This document shows, one piece after another, positions 1 through 8,251 of a DNA stretch of 64,000 nt. The notes beneath the pieces are model-generated. The model was not told where the DNA came from, made no database searches, and worked only from the letters and a program-made list of their open reading frames with translations. The number at the start of each line of letters is the position of its first letter. Position 1 is the stretch's first letter. Made by a program: the position numbers and the translations under genes. The stretch is from Streptomyces sp. NBC_00775 (GTDB taxonomy: Bacteria; Actinomycetota; Actinomycetes; Streptomycetales; Streptomycetaceae), in contig NZ_CP108938.1 in NCBI RefSeq assembly GCF_036347135.1, forward strand, positions 1,736,001 to 1,800,000, given 5' to 3'.

Positions 1-189
1 GGGATCGCGTTCCCGGTGCATGTGCTCGCCATCCACGCGATGGGACTGCATCTGCTCGACTATCTGCGGTTCGAGGACCTCGCGCCGATCTGCGCCCGGG
101 AAGGCCGCTGGTCCTTCCTCTGCGTGATCGCCCCTCTCCGGCTGTCCGCGGCCACCGGCTCCCCGGTCAATCCCCTCGCGATCCTGTGA
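1..189 (+). CDS. Cyclase-family protein, C-terminal end (partial)
   Basis: The frame is open at the left edge of the window and ends at a TGA, giving the last 62 residues of a protein that starts outside. The segment contains HVLAIHAMGLHLLDYL and ends ATGSPVNPLAIL, which is how the cyclase / kynurenine-formamidase-like family (PF04199 type) usually ends: a structural helix followed by the TGSPxNPxA tail. The metal-binding HxGTHxD motif would lie upstream and cannot be seen, so the substrate cannot be inferred. It converges on the GAP-family gene with only 13 bases between stops. Confidence 0.7.
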   Translation, partial: GIAFPVHVLAIHAMGLHLLDYLRFEDLAPICAREGRWSFLCVIAPLRLSAATGSPVNPLAIL

Positions 190-202
190 CGGCCGAGCCG
201 GC

Positions 203-847
203 TCAGGAGGTCAGCTCGTAGATGCTCCTGCTCACCAGCCAGATCCCCAGCAGCAGCGACAGACTCACGATCGCCTGGTCCTGATGGCCTTCCAGCCACG
301 TGCGCAGCCTCCCGAGCCGTTCGCGGGCCGAGTCGGGGGCGAAGGTCGCGTAGATCTCCATCGTCAGCAGGCTGGAGCTGGCCAGCAGGCAGTAACCCAG
401 CAACGCGGCGTACGAGGCGGGACGGGAGAGGTCGGCCTCCACCACCGTGGCGGCACCGGCGGCCACGCAGCCCCACGGCTGAAGGAGGAACGCCAGCCCG
501 GCCGCCGTCCACGGGGAGATCGTGTCAAGCCTCGACAGCAGCCCTGAGGACTTCTGCCGTTGGCCCGCCGTGCGGCGGGTGTGCTGCGCGTACCAGACGA
601 GCCCGACGCCGATGGCCAGTTTGGCGGCCAGCGCGGCTGTGGAGGGCGGAGACTTCGGCGGCGGCGGCTCCCCGCCGGTCATGAGCAGCACCAGGGCGAG
701 GATCCCGACGAAGCAGGCCAGCCACGCGAGGATGAAGGCCAGCCCCATCCAGAGCCCGTTGGGTGCGGACAGCACCAGGACGAATCCGGTGACCGGGAAC
801 GGGTTCAAGGCGATCGCCAGGCCGATGAGCATCAGGTCAAGGACCAT
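203..847 (-). CDS. GAP-family (Sap-like) integral membrane protein
   Basis: A 214-residue, very hydrophobic protein with about six membrane segments. The first begins MVLDLMLIGLAIALNPFPV, typical of the GAP family (PF11139), whose mycobacterial members are tied to glycopeptidolipid or sulfolipid export. A cytoplasmic loop near residues 70-100 is rich in Lys, Arg and Pro. The ATG at 845-847 was chosen because a GGAGGCAGG ribosome site precedes it. The frame stays open upstream, but that extension is low-complexity Arg/Pro/Ala sequence. The transported lipid or solute is not known. Its upstream neighbour, the YihY-like gene, is divergent. Confidence 0.75.
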   Translation of the reverse strand: MVLDLMLIGLAIALNPFPVTGFVLVLSAPNGLWMGLAFILAWLACFVGILALVLLMTGGEPPPPKSPPSTAALAAKLAIGVGLVWYAQHTRRTAGQRQKSSGLLSRLDTISPWTAAGLAFLLQPWGCVAAGAATVVEADLSRPASYAALLGYCLLASSSLLTMEIYATFAPDSARERLGRLRTWLEGHQDQAIVSLSLLLGIWLVSRSIYELTS

Positions 848-1087
848 CCCTGCCTCCACATGGCCTCGCGAGCCCCGCGGCGGCGCCGGAAGCGCGCATG
901 AACCCATCGTCACCGCCCCCGTCCGCACCCACAAATCCGCTGTCCCGCCCGGAACGCCACCGGCGGCCCCTTCCCCCGTACGGCGCAACGCCGCTCGCGC
1001 CGCAGGCCCGGCGGGCGCGCCGGGCGGCACCCTGGTGGCGCGGGCACGCCTCGGAGCGTGGAACCCAGGCCCGACCCGGGGAGCAGG

Positions 1088-1981
1088 ATGCACGCAGGCA
1101 GAGGATCCGGCTCGCCCACGAACGGCAGGGCGGGCCGTTGGCGCGCGCGGGCGGCGCGTCTGCGGGCCCGGCTGCTGCGGCTGCGGAGCACCGCCGAGGA
1201 GCGGTTCCCGGTGATCACCCGCCTCACCTCCCACCTGATCGCGGTGAACCTGCTGGACTCCGCGACGCGGCTGGCGGCCCAGGCCTTCCTGACCGCCGTT
1301 CCCCTGCTGTTCGTGGTCGCCTCCTTCGCACCGGAGGGACTGCGCAACCAGATCGTCGACTCCGTGCACGACGTCCTCGGTATCAACGGCGCCGCCGACC
1401 AGCAGCTGAAGATGGTCTACGACGCCGATTCCGGAAGCCTGCGGCAGAGCACCGGGCTGGTCAGCGCACTGATGGTGCTGCTCTCCGCCACCGCGTGCAG
1501 CCGTGCGATGCAGCGGCTCTGCCAGCGGGCTTGGCGGCTGCCGAAGACGAGCGCGCGGATCGTCGCATGGAGATGGCTCGTGTGGCTCGTGGCTTTTCTG
1601 GCCGTGATCGCCCTGCAGGGACCGCTGCGGAACGGATTCGGCGCCGGGCTATGGCTCGGCCTGCCGCTGGTGCTGGTCACCCAGGTGGGCGTCTGGTGGT
1701 GGACCCAGCACCTGCTGCTGGCCGCGCGCGTCCCCTGGCTGCCGCTGCTGCCCGGTGCGCTCCTCACCGGGACGGCCCTGACCGTACTGGCGGTGGTGGC
1801 CAAGCTGTACGTACCCACCGCGCTCAACCACAGCCTGGACCGGTACGGGTCGTTGGGCGCGGTCTTCACCGTGCTGTCGTGGCTGATCGGACTCTGCGTC
1901 GTCGTCGCCGTCGGCATCACCACTGGTGCAGTCATCGCACGGGAACCCGCCGTGGCCCGGCGGCTCGGCTCACCCGACTAG
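1088..1981 (+). CDS. YihY/BrkB-family inner membrane protein
   Basis: 297 residues. A basic N-terminal tail of about 45 residues is followed by roughly six hydrophobic helices. The first reads through FLTAVPLLFVVASF, and the last pair carries the GSLGAVFTVLSWLIG segment that marks the YihY/BrkB family (PF03631; once misnamed ribonuclease BN). Members are multi-helix membrane proteins without an agreed biochemical role. ATG 1088 is preferred over an in-frame ATG at 1058 because GGGGAG lies about 8 bases upstream of it. It is a single gene, divergent from the GAP-family gene. Confidence 0.75.
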   Translation: MHAGRGSGSPTNGRAGRWRARAARLRARLLRLRSTAEERFPVITRLTSHLIAVNLLDSATRLAAQAFLTAVPLLFVVASFAPEGLRNQIVDSVHDVLGINGAADQQLKMVYDADSGSLRQSTGLVSALMVLLSATACSRAMQRLCQRAWRLPKTSARIVAWRWLVWLVAFLAVIALQGPLRNGFGAGLWLGLPLVLVTQVGVWWWTQHLLLAARVPWLPLLPGALLTGTALTVLAVVAKLYVPTALNHSLDRYGSLGAVFTVLSWLIGLCVVVAVGITTGAVIAREPAVARRLGSPD

Positions 1982-2081
1982 CCCAACTCGCCGGAAACAT
2001 GGCCCGGAGATACGTTGGTGGGTGGGTTGATGGCCTCTTCACCCGGCAATACCGAACCATGTTCCAAGGACGGTGGCCGGC

Positions 2082-3668
2082 ATGACCGACGCGCAGCACT
2101 ACGACGTCATCGTTATCGGCAGCGGTGCGGGCGGTGGCACGATCGCCCACCGACTGGCGCCCACCGGGAAACGGATTCTCCTTCTGGAACGCGGTGGTTA
2201 TCTGCCCCGCGAACGCGACAACTGGGATTCCACCGCGGTCTTCGTCAAAGGGAAATACCGCGCCCCGGAATTCTGGTTCGACAAACACGGAAACCAGTTC
2301 CCGCCCGAGGTCAATTACTACGTGGGCGGCAACACCAAGTTCTACGGCGCCGCCCTCTTCCGTATGCGCCCCGAGGACTTCGGCGAACTCCGCCACCACG
2401 ACGGCGTCTCCCCCGCCTGGCCGCTTCGCTACGAAGACCTGGAGCCGTACTACACACAGGCCGAACACCTCTATCTCGTCCACGGCCGGCACGGCGAGGA
2501 CCCGACCGAGGGTCCCACCAGCGGCCAGTACGCCTACCCGCCGGTCCAGCACGAGCCGCGTATCCAGCAACTCAGCCACGACCTGGAGAAGCAGGGACTG
2601 CACCCCTTCCACCTGCCGATCGGTGTGAACCTCACCCAGGACGACCGGGGCCAGGCCGTACACACCAGCGCCTGTATCCGCTGCGACCGCGTCGACGGCT
2701 TCCCCTGTCTGGTCGGCGCGAAGTCCGACGCGCAGGTCATCTGCGTCGACCCCGCCCTCGAACACGCCAACGTCGAGATGGTCACCCACGCGGACGTGCG
2801 GCGCCTCGAAACGGATGCGACCGGCCGCAGTGTCACCACTGTCGTCGCGACGGTGGGCGACGGGGACCCCTCGACCGTGGAATTCAGCGCCGACATCGTG
2901 GTCGTCGCCTGCGGAGCCGTCAACTCCGCCGTCCTGCTGCTGCGTTCGGCCAGTGACCGCCATCCGCAGGGCCTGGCCAACAGCTCGGACGTGGTGGGCC
3001 GGCACTACATGCGGCACAACAACCTGGCCCTGATGGCCGTCTCCAAGGAGCCGAACGACACCAGGTTCCAGAAGACCCTGGCGCTGCACGACTGGTACCT
3101 GGGATCCGACGACTGGGACTATCCCCTCGGCGGCATCCAGATGCTCGGCAAGTCCGACTCCGCGCAGATCCACGGCGAAGCGCCCCGCTGGGCCGGGGCC
3201 GTCACTCCCGACATGCCGTTCGAGGTACTCGCCCACCACGCGGTCGACTTCTGGCTGTGCGGAGAGGATCTGCCCCTCGCCGACAACCGCGTCACCCTGG
3301 ACGGGGACGGCGGCATCCACCTGGCCCTCGACGAGAAGAACAACATCGCCGGGCTGCAACGCCTGCGGCACAAACTGCAGGGCATGCTCAGCCACTTGGG
3401 CATGCACGAACACCATCTCCTGTCGCACAGCATCTACCTGCACAAGGGCATGCCCATCGGTGCCACCGCGCATCAGGCGGGCACGGTCCGCTTCGGGAAT
3501 GACCCCGCCGACTCCGCCCTCGACGTCAACTGCAAGGCCCACGACCTCGACAACCTGTACGTCGTCGACACGAGCTTCTTCCCGAGCATCGGAGCGGTCA
3601 ACCCCTCGCTGACCGCCATCGCCAACGCCCTGCGCGTCGGTGACCACATCGCGGGGCGCCTGCAATGA
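2082..3668 (+). CDS. GMC-family FAD oxidoreductase
   Basis: A 528-residue flavoprotein. The N terminus carries the dinucleotide-binding motif VIVIGSGAGGGTIAHRL, and the C terminus carries the GMC signature VVDTSFFPSIGAVNPSLTAIANA, including the catalytic-region Asn-Pro. A Cys-rich stretch (ACIRCDRVDGFPC) lies near residue 200. GMC enzymes oxidise sugar or alcohol hydroxyls; the substrate here is unknown. ATG 2082 is used rather than GTG 2073 because AAGGA (2066-2070) is correctly spaced for the ATG. The stop overlaps the next start (ATGA, 3665-3668), so it is translationally coupled to the DUF2252 gene and probably works with it and the GH15 enzyme on carbohydrate. Confidence 0.88.
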   Translation: MTDAQHYDVIVIGSGAGGGTIAHRLAPTGKRILLLERGGYLPRERDNWDSTAVFVKGKYRAPEFWFDKHGNQFPPEVNYYVGGNTKFYGAALFRMRPEDFGELRHHDGVSPAWPLRYEDLEPYYTQAEHLYLVHGRHGEDPTEGPTSGQYAYPPVQHEPRIQQLSHDLEKQGLHPFHLPIGVNLTQDDRGQAVHTSACIRCDRVDGFPCLVGAKSDAQVICVDPALEHANVEMVTHADVRRLETDATGRSVTTVVATVGDGDPSTVEFSADIVVVACGAVNSAVLLLRSASDRHPQGLANSSDVVGRHYMRHNNLALMAVSKEPNDTRFQKTLALHDWYLGSDDWDYPLGGIQMLGKSDSAQIHGEAPRWAGAVTPDMPFEVLAHHAVDFWLCGEDLPLADNRVTLDGDGGIHLALDEKNNIAGLQRLRHKLQGMLSHLGMHEHHLLSHSIYLHKGMPIGATAHQAGTVRFGNDPADSALDVNCKAHDLDNLYVVDTSFFPSIGAVNPSLTAIANALRVGDHIAGRLQ

Positions 3669-5083
3669 GCACCAACCACCCGGCCGACGGCGGCACCCGG
3701 CACCGCACGCCGCAGGAGCGCGCCGCACTCGGCAAGGACGCCCGCTCTGCCGTACCCCGCTCCAGTCACTCCGAATTCGCGCCCACGGACAAGCGTCCCG
3801 ACCCGGTGGACATCATCGAGGCGCAGTCGGCGGCGCGGCTGCCGGAGCTCGTACCGATCCGCTACGGCAGGATGACCGAGTCACCCTTCCGCTTCTACCG
3901 GGGGGCCGCCGCCATCATGGCCGGTGACCTCGCCGACACCCCACGGAGCGGGATCAGAGCGCAGTTGTGCGGCGACGCGCACCTGCTGAACTTCCGGCTG
4001 CTGGGCTCGCCCGAGCGCCGCATGATGTTCGACATCAACGACTTCGACGAGACACTGCCCGGCCCGTGGGAGTGGGACGTCAAGCGGCTGTCCGCCAGTC
4101 TCGTCATCGCGGGCCGGGCGAACGGCTTCAGCACCAGGGAGCGGGCCGACATCGTGCTGTCGGCCGTGCGGTCGTACCGCAAGTGGATGCGGCGCTTCGC
4201 CACCATGGGCAATCTCCCCGTGTGGTACTCCCAGTTCGACGAGGAATGGGTGTGGGAACACTTCGTCCAGGACGTGAGTACGCGGGCCCGCCAGCGCTGG
4301 ACCCAGTCGGTGGCGAAGGCACGTACCCGGGACAGTCTCCAGGCCTTCAGCAAGCTCACCCACCTCGTCGACGGGAAGGTCCGTATCGCCCCGGATCCGC
4401 CGCTGATCACGCCGCTCCAGGACCTGCTGCCGGACGTCGAACGCGCCGGGCTGGAGAAGCAGATCCGCCGGTTGATCGAGCGGTACGGTCAGAGCCTCCC
4501 GTCGGACCGGCGGTTCCTGCTGGAGCAGTACCGGCTGGTCGACATGGCCCGCAAGGTGGTCGGGGTGGGGAGCGTCGGCACCCGCTGCTGGATCGTTCTC
4601 CTGCTCGGCCGGGACAACACGGATCCGCTGCTTCTCCAGGCCAAGGAGGCCGACGAGTCGGTGCTGGCGCCGTTCGCCGGGGCCAGTGCCTACCGGACGC
4701 AGGGCGAGCGCGTGGTCGCCGGCCAGCGGCTCATGCAGGCCACCAGCGACATCTTCCTGGGCTGGGAACGGTCCGAGGGCATCGACGGCCGCCGACGGGA
4801 CTTCTACGTACGGCAGTTGCGGGACTGGAAGGGCATCGCCGAGCCCGAGACGATGGTGCCGAGGGGATTGCGGGCCTTCGGTTCGCTGTGCGGTGCCACG
4901 CTGGCCCGCGCGCACGCGAGGTCGGGCGACCGGATCGCGATCGCCTCGTATCTGGGCGGGGGCGACGTCTTCGACCGGGCGCTGGTGACGTTCGCCGAGC
5001 GCTATGCCGACCAGAACGAGAAGGACCACCAGGCACTCGTCGACGCGGTCCGTTCGGGGCGGGTCAAAGCAGCGGCAGCCTGA
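3665..5083 (+). CDS. DUF2252 family protein
   Basis: 472 residues. The DUF2252 hallmarks are visible: QLCGDAHLLNFRLL near residue 105, MMFDINDFDETLPGPWEWDVKRL near 125, and a late ARAHARSGD segment. The GDxHxxNF and DxNDFD blocks resemble the catalytic loops of aminoglycoside-phosphotransferase-like kinases, so a kinase-like fold is plausible, but no reaction is proven for the family. The start overlaps the GMC oxidoreductase stop by 4 bases, and the GH15 gene begins 13 bases after its stop. The order GMC, DUF2252, GH15 points to a shared role in sugar metabolism. Confidence 0.85.
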   Translation: MSTNHPADGGTRHRTPQERAALGKDARSAVPRSSHSEFAPTDKRPDPVDIIEAQSAARLPELVPIRYGRMTESPFRFYRGAAAIMAGDLADTPRSGIRAQLCGDAHLLNFRLLGSPERRMMFDINDFDETLPGPWEWDVKRLSASLVIAGRANGFSTRERADIVLSAVRSYRKWMRRFATMGNLPVWYSQFDEEWVWEHFVQDVSTRARQRWTQSVAKARTRDSLQAFSKLTHLVDGKVRIAPDPPLITPLQDLLPDVERAGLEKQIRRLIERYGQSLPSDRRFLLEQYRLVDMARKVVGVGSVGTRCWIVLLLGRDNTDPLLLQAKEADESVLAPFAGASAYRTQGERVVAGQRLMQATSDIFLGWERSEGIDGRRRDFYVRQLRDWKGIAEPETMVPRGLRAFGSLCGATLARAHARSGDRIAIASYLGGGDVFDRALVTFAERYADQNEKDHQALVDAVRSGRVKAAAA

Positions 5084-5096
5084 CAAGGAGATCAGC

Positions 5097-6926
5097 ATGG
5101 ATCGCTATCCGCCCATCGCCGACCACGGGCTCATCGGGGACCTGCAGACCGCGGCGCTGGTGTCGTCCCAGGGTGTGATCGACTGGTTCGCGGCACCGCG
5201 CTTCGACTCGCCGAGTGTTTTCGCCGCCCTGCTCGACCACGACGGGGGCGGGTACTTCCTCCTCTCGCCCGAGCACCCCGAGGGAACCTGGAAGCAGCTC
5301 TACTACCCGGACACGGCCCTCGTGGTGACCCGCTTCATGTCACCCGACGGAGTCGGCGAGGTCATCGACCACATGCCGGTCCAAACGGGCCTGACGGCAA
5401 CCGACCGGCACAGCCTGGTACGGGTCGTCCGCTCGGTGCGCGGCACCGTGCGCTTCGGCCTCGAATGCCGGCCACGGTTCGACTACGCGCGGGCCACCCA
5501 CACACTCGACCTCACGCCCGACACGAACACCGCGACGTTCCGGGCTCCGGGGACGACCGCCTACCTTCAGGGCAGTATCCCGCTCGAACAGGACGGGCAG
5601 GACATCCGGGGCAGCATCACCCTCAACGCCGGAGAGACGGCGGGCGTGGTGTTCACCGTGTGCGCGCCGGGCGGGGAGATGCCGCCGCCACCCACCACCG
5701 AGCGGATCACGGAAGAGCTCTGGGAGAACGTCGACTTCTGGCAGAAGTGGGTGCGCACCTCGCGCTACCAGGGCCGCTGGACGGAGATGGTGCACCGCTC
5801 CGCGATCACCCTCAAGCTCCTCACCTACGCCCCCTCGGGCGCGCCGGTCGCCGCCGCCACGATGGGACTGCCCGAGCAGGTCGGCGGTGAACGCAACTGG
5901 GACTACCGGTACACCTGGGTGCGCGACGGCTCCCTGTCGGTACGGGCCCTGCTCGATCTCGGTTTCGTGGAGGAGGCGACCCGCTTCACCCACTGGCTCC
6001 GCGACCGCCTGGGTGCCCGCGAGGGACCGGACGACGAACCCCTCCAGATCATGTACCGGGTCGACGGTGACCCTCATCTGACGGAGGAGATCCTGGAGCA
6101 CTTCGAGGGCTACCGCGGCTCGTACCCGGTCCGGGTCGGCAACGCCGCGACCGACCAGCTGCAACTCGACATCTATGGCGAGGCCCTCTACGCCCTGGCC
6201 GAGGGCCGCACGGTCGGTGAACAGGCGGGCTATCACGCGTGGAAGGCCCTGGCCTCGACTCTGAACTGGCTCGCCGACTCCTGGGACCGGCCCGACGAGG
6301 GCATCTGGGAGACCCGGGGCGGACGCAAGGACTTCACCTACAGCCGGGTGATGTGCTGGGCCGCCTTCGACCGCGGGCTGAAAATGGCGGCCGAGTTCAG
6401 CAGGCCCGCCGACACCGTGCTCTGGACGAAGGCGCGGGACGCGATCCTCGAACAGGTCATGGAGAGCGGCTGGAACGAGAAGGAGCAGGCCCTCGTCCAG
6501 TACTACGGCGGCGATGTCCTGGACGCCTCCCTGCTGCTCGCCCCCCGCGTCGGATTCCTGGCCCCCCGGAGCCCGGCCTGGCTCAGCACCCTCGACGCCA
6601 TGGACCGCGTCCTGGTCTCCGACAGCCTCGTCTACCGCTACGACCCCCAGGCCTCCCCCGACGGACTGCGCGGTTCCGAAGGAACGTTCAGCCTGTGCAC
6701 GTTCCTGTACGTCGACGCCCTCGCCCGCGCGGGACGCCTCTCCCAGGCCCGCTACGCCTTCGAGAAGATGCAGACATACGCCAACCACGTCGGCCTGTTC
6801 GCCGAGGAGATCGGCCCCAGCGGCGAGCAACTCGGCAACTTCCCGCAGGCGTTCACCCATCTCTCCCTGATCATGGCCGCGACGACGCTGGACGAGGCGC
6901 TCGACGCGCTCCGGCTCCGTAGTTGA
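5097..6926 (+). CDS. Glycoside hydrolase family 15 protein (trehalase/glucoamylase type)
   Basis: 609 residues with the two-part layout of bacterial GH15. The N-terminal beta-sandwich (about 1-220) starts with the family block PIADHGLIGDLQTAALVSSQGVIDWF. The (alpha/alpha)6 catalytic barrel follows, with RNWDYRYTWVRDGS near 268 and GLFAEEIGP near 565, where the general acid and base Glu residues sit. Actinobacterial members with this arrangement include trehalases, glucoamylases and dextranases, so the substrate stays open. No signal peptide is seen, so it should be cytoplasmic. An AAGGAG site at 5085-5090 fixes the start. It is the third gene of the GMC-DUF2252-GH15 operon. Confidence 0.88.
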   Translation: MDRYPPIADHGLIGDLQTAALVSSQGVIDWFAAPRFDSPSVFAALLDHDGGGYFLLSPEHPEGTWKQLYYPDTALVVTRFMSPDGVGEVIDHMPVQTGLTATDRHSLVRVVRSVRGTVRFGLECRPRFDYARATHTLDLTPDTNTATFRAPGTTAYLQGSIPLEQDGQDIRGSITLNAGETAGVVFTVCAPGGEMPPPPTTERITEELWENVDFWQKWVRTSRYQGRWTEMVHRSAITLKLLTYAPSGAPVAAATMGLPEQVGGERNWDYRYTWVRDGSLSVRALLDLGFVEEATRFTHWLRDRLGAREGPDDEPLQIMYRVDGDPHLTEEILEHFEGYRGSYPVRVGNAATDQLQLDIYGEALYALAEGRTVGEQAGYHAWKALASTLNWLADSWDRPDEGIWETRGGRKDFTYSRVMCWAAFDRGLKMAAEFSRPADTVLWTKARDAILEQVMESGWNEKEQALVQYYGGDVLDASLLLAPRVGFLAPRSPAWLSTLDAMDRVLVSDSLVYRYDPQASPDGLRGSEGTFSLCTFLYVDALARAGRLSQARYAFEKMQTYANHVGLFAEEIGPSGEQLGNFPQAFTHLSLIMAATTLDEALDALRLRS

Positions 6927-6996
6927 ACGCCGGGATTCCCGGCCCACCGCGAACGCGACCAGCGATATCCATTCGCCGCCTCCTCATCCCCCGACC

Positions 6997-7002
6997 TACC
7001 CT
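6997..7002 (+). promoter_or_regulatory. Putative -10 element of a leaderless promoter for the Sir2 gene
   Basis: TACCCT ends 7 bases before the ATG at 7010, and no Shine-Dalgarno sequence is present. This is the usual layout of leaderless Streptomyces transcripts, in which transcription starts at or next to the A of ATG. Inferred from spacing only. Confidence 0.4.
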
Positions 7003-7009
7003 CGGTGAC

Positions 7010-7738
7010 ATGACCAAGCCCCTCGTCGCCCTTCTCAGCGGCGCCGGTATCTCCACCGACTCCGGAATCCCGGACTACCGCGGCCCCAACGGGCTGTGGC
7101 GGCGCGACCCGGAGGCCGAGAAGCTCGTCACGTACGAGTACTACATGGGGGATCCGGAGATCCGGCGCCGCTCGTGGCAGATGCGGCGGAAGAACCGCGC
7201 GCTTCAGGCGGAGCCGAACGCCGCGCACCGGGCCGTGGCCGAGCTGGAACGGTCCGGGGTGCCGGTGCGGGTGATCACGCAGAATGTGGACGGGTTGCAT
7301 CAGCTCGCCGGGATGCCGGCGCGGAAGGTGCTCGAACTGCACGGGAGCGCGCGGAGCGTGGTGTGCACCAAGTGCCATGCCAGGGCGCCCATGGAGGACG
7401 CGCTCGCGCGGGTCGAGGCCGGTGAGGTGGACCCGCCGTGCCTGGAGTGCGGCGGCATCCTCAAGTCGGCGACCGTCATGTTCGGGGAGCGGCTCGACCC
7501 CGTCGTCCTCGGCGAGGCCGTTGCCATTACCAAGGCCTGCCAGGTGTTCATCGCCGTCGGGAGCAGTCTGCAGGTGCAGCCCGCCGCCGGGCTCGCCGGT
7601 GTCGCCGCCGACCACGGGGCCCGCCTGATCATCGTCAACGCCGAGCCGACGCCGTACGACGAGCGGGCCGACGAGGTCGTACGGGAGCCGATCGGCACGG
7701 CGTTGCCCAAGCTTCTGCTCGGGCTGGGCAACAGCTAG
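7010..7738 (+). CDS. NAD-dependent protein deacylase, Sir2 family
   Basis: 242 residues. All the sirtuin motifs are present in order: GAGISTDSGIPDYRG (NAD pocket) near residue 11, TQNVDGLH near 90, LHGS with the catalytic His near 105, a zinc knuckle made of CTKC and CLEC, and VGSSLQVQPA near 185. The expected reaction is NAD-dependent removal of acyl groups from protein lysine, giving nicotinamide and O-acyl-ADP-ribose. The start has no ribosome site and is probably leaderless. Its TAG stop and the TAG stop of the opposite-strand ogt share the four bases CTAG (7735-7738). Confidence 0.93.
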   Translation: MTKPLVALLSGAGISTDSGIPDYRGPNGLWRRDPEAEKLVTYEYYMGDPEIRRRSWQMRRKNRALQAEPNAAHRAVAELERSGVPVRVITQNVDGLHQLAGMPARKVLELHGSARSVVCTKCHARAPMEDALARVEAGEVDPPCLECGGILKSATVMFGERLDPVVLGEAVAITKACQVFIAVGSSLQVQPAAGLAGVAADHGARLIIVNAEPTPYDERADEVVREPIGTALPKLLLGLGNS

Positions 7739-8217
7739 AAGAGAGCCGCTCCGCTCTCGAAGTCCAGCAGCCGCTTCTTGCGGTCCAGGCCGCCGCCGTA
7801 TCCCGTGAGGCTGCCGTTGGCGCCGACCACGCGGTGGCAGGGGACGATGATGCCGATGGGGTTCTTGCCGTTGGCGAGGCCGACCGCGCGGGAGGCGCCC
7901 GCGTTGCCCAGGGCTTCGGCCAGTTCGCCGTACGAGCGGGTCTCGCCGTAGGGGATCCGGCGCAGTTGGTCCCAGACACTGCGCTGGAAGGGCGTGCCGG
8001 CCATCCGCAGTTCGAGGGTGAACTCCTTCGACTCACCCGCGAAGTAGGCCTTCAGCTGGGCTTCCGCCTCGTCGAAGAGGGTGTCGTCGCGCTCGCCGAA
8101 GTTCTCCTCCGGCGGGCGGTGGCGCTGGCCGACCATGTAGAGGCCGCACAGGACGCCGTCGTCGGCGACGAGGGTGAGGGGTCCGTAGGGGCTGTCGATG
8201 ACCGTGTGCTGTTTCAC
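7735..8217 (-). CDS. ogt: Methylated-DNA--protein-cysteine S-methyltransferase
   Basis: 160 residues. The active-site block IIVPCHRVVGANGSLTGYGGG contains the alkyl-acceptor Cys, and the helix-turn-helix region FQRSVWDQLRRIPYGETRSYGELA precedes it. The enzyme transfers O6-methyl groups from guanine to its own Cys in a suicide reaction. A GTG start at 8215-8217 is chosen because CAAGGA lies 6 bases upstream; longer in-frame starts would add unrelated Arg-rich sequence. It lies just downstream of the Ada-AlkA gene on the same strand (34-base gap), so the two probably form an alkylation-repair operon. Confidence 0.92.
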   Translation of the reverse strand: MKQHTVIDSPYGPLTLVADDGVLCGLYMVGQRHRPPEENFGERDDTLFDEAEAQLKAYFAGESKEFTLELRMAGTPFQRSVWDQLRRIPYGETRSYGELAEALGNAGASRAVGLANGKNPIGIIVPCHRVVGANGSLTGYGGGLDRKKRLLDFESGAALF

Positions 8218-8251
8218 TGAGTGTCCTTGAATGAATGTCGGCCCAACGGGC

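Noticed and set aside
848..1369. N-terminal extension of the GAP-family gene
   Set aside because: The upstream part of the open frame is Arg/Pro/Ala low complexity, overlaps the divergent YihY gene, and a good ribosome site precedes the ATG at 847.
1932..3728. 598-codon minus-strand frame
   Set aside because: It runs antisense to the GMC oxidoreductase, which has clear FAD and GMC motifs; the minus frame has no recognisable domain.
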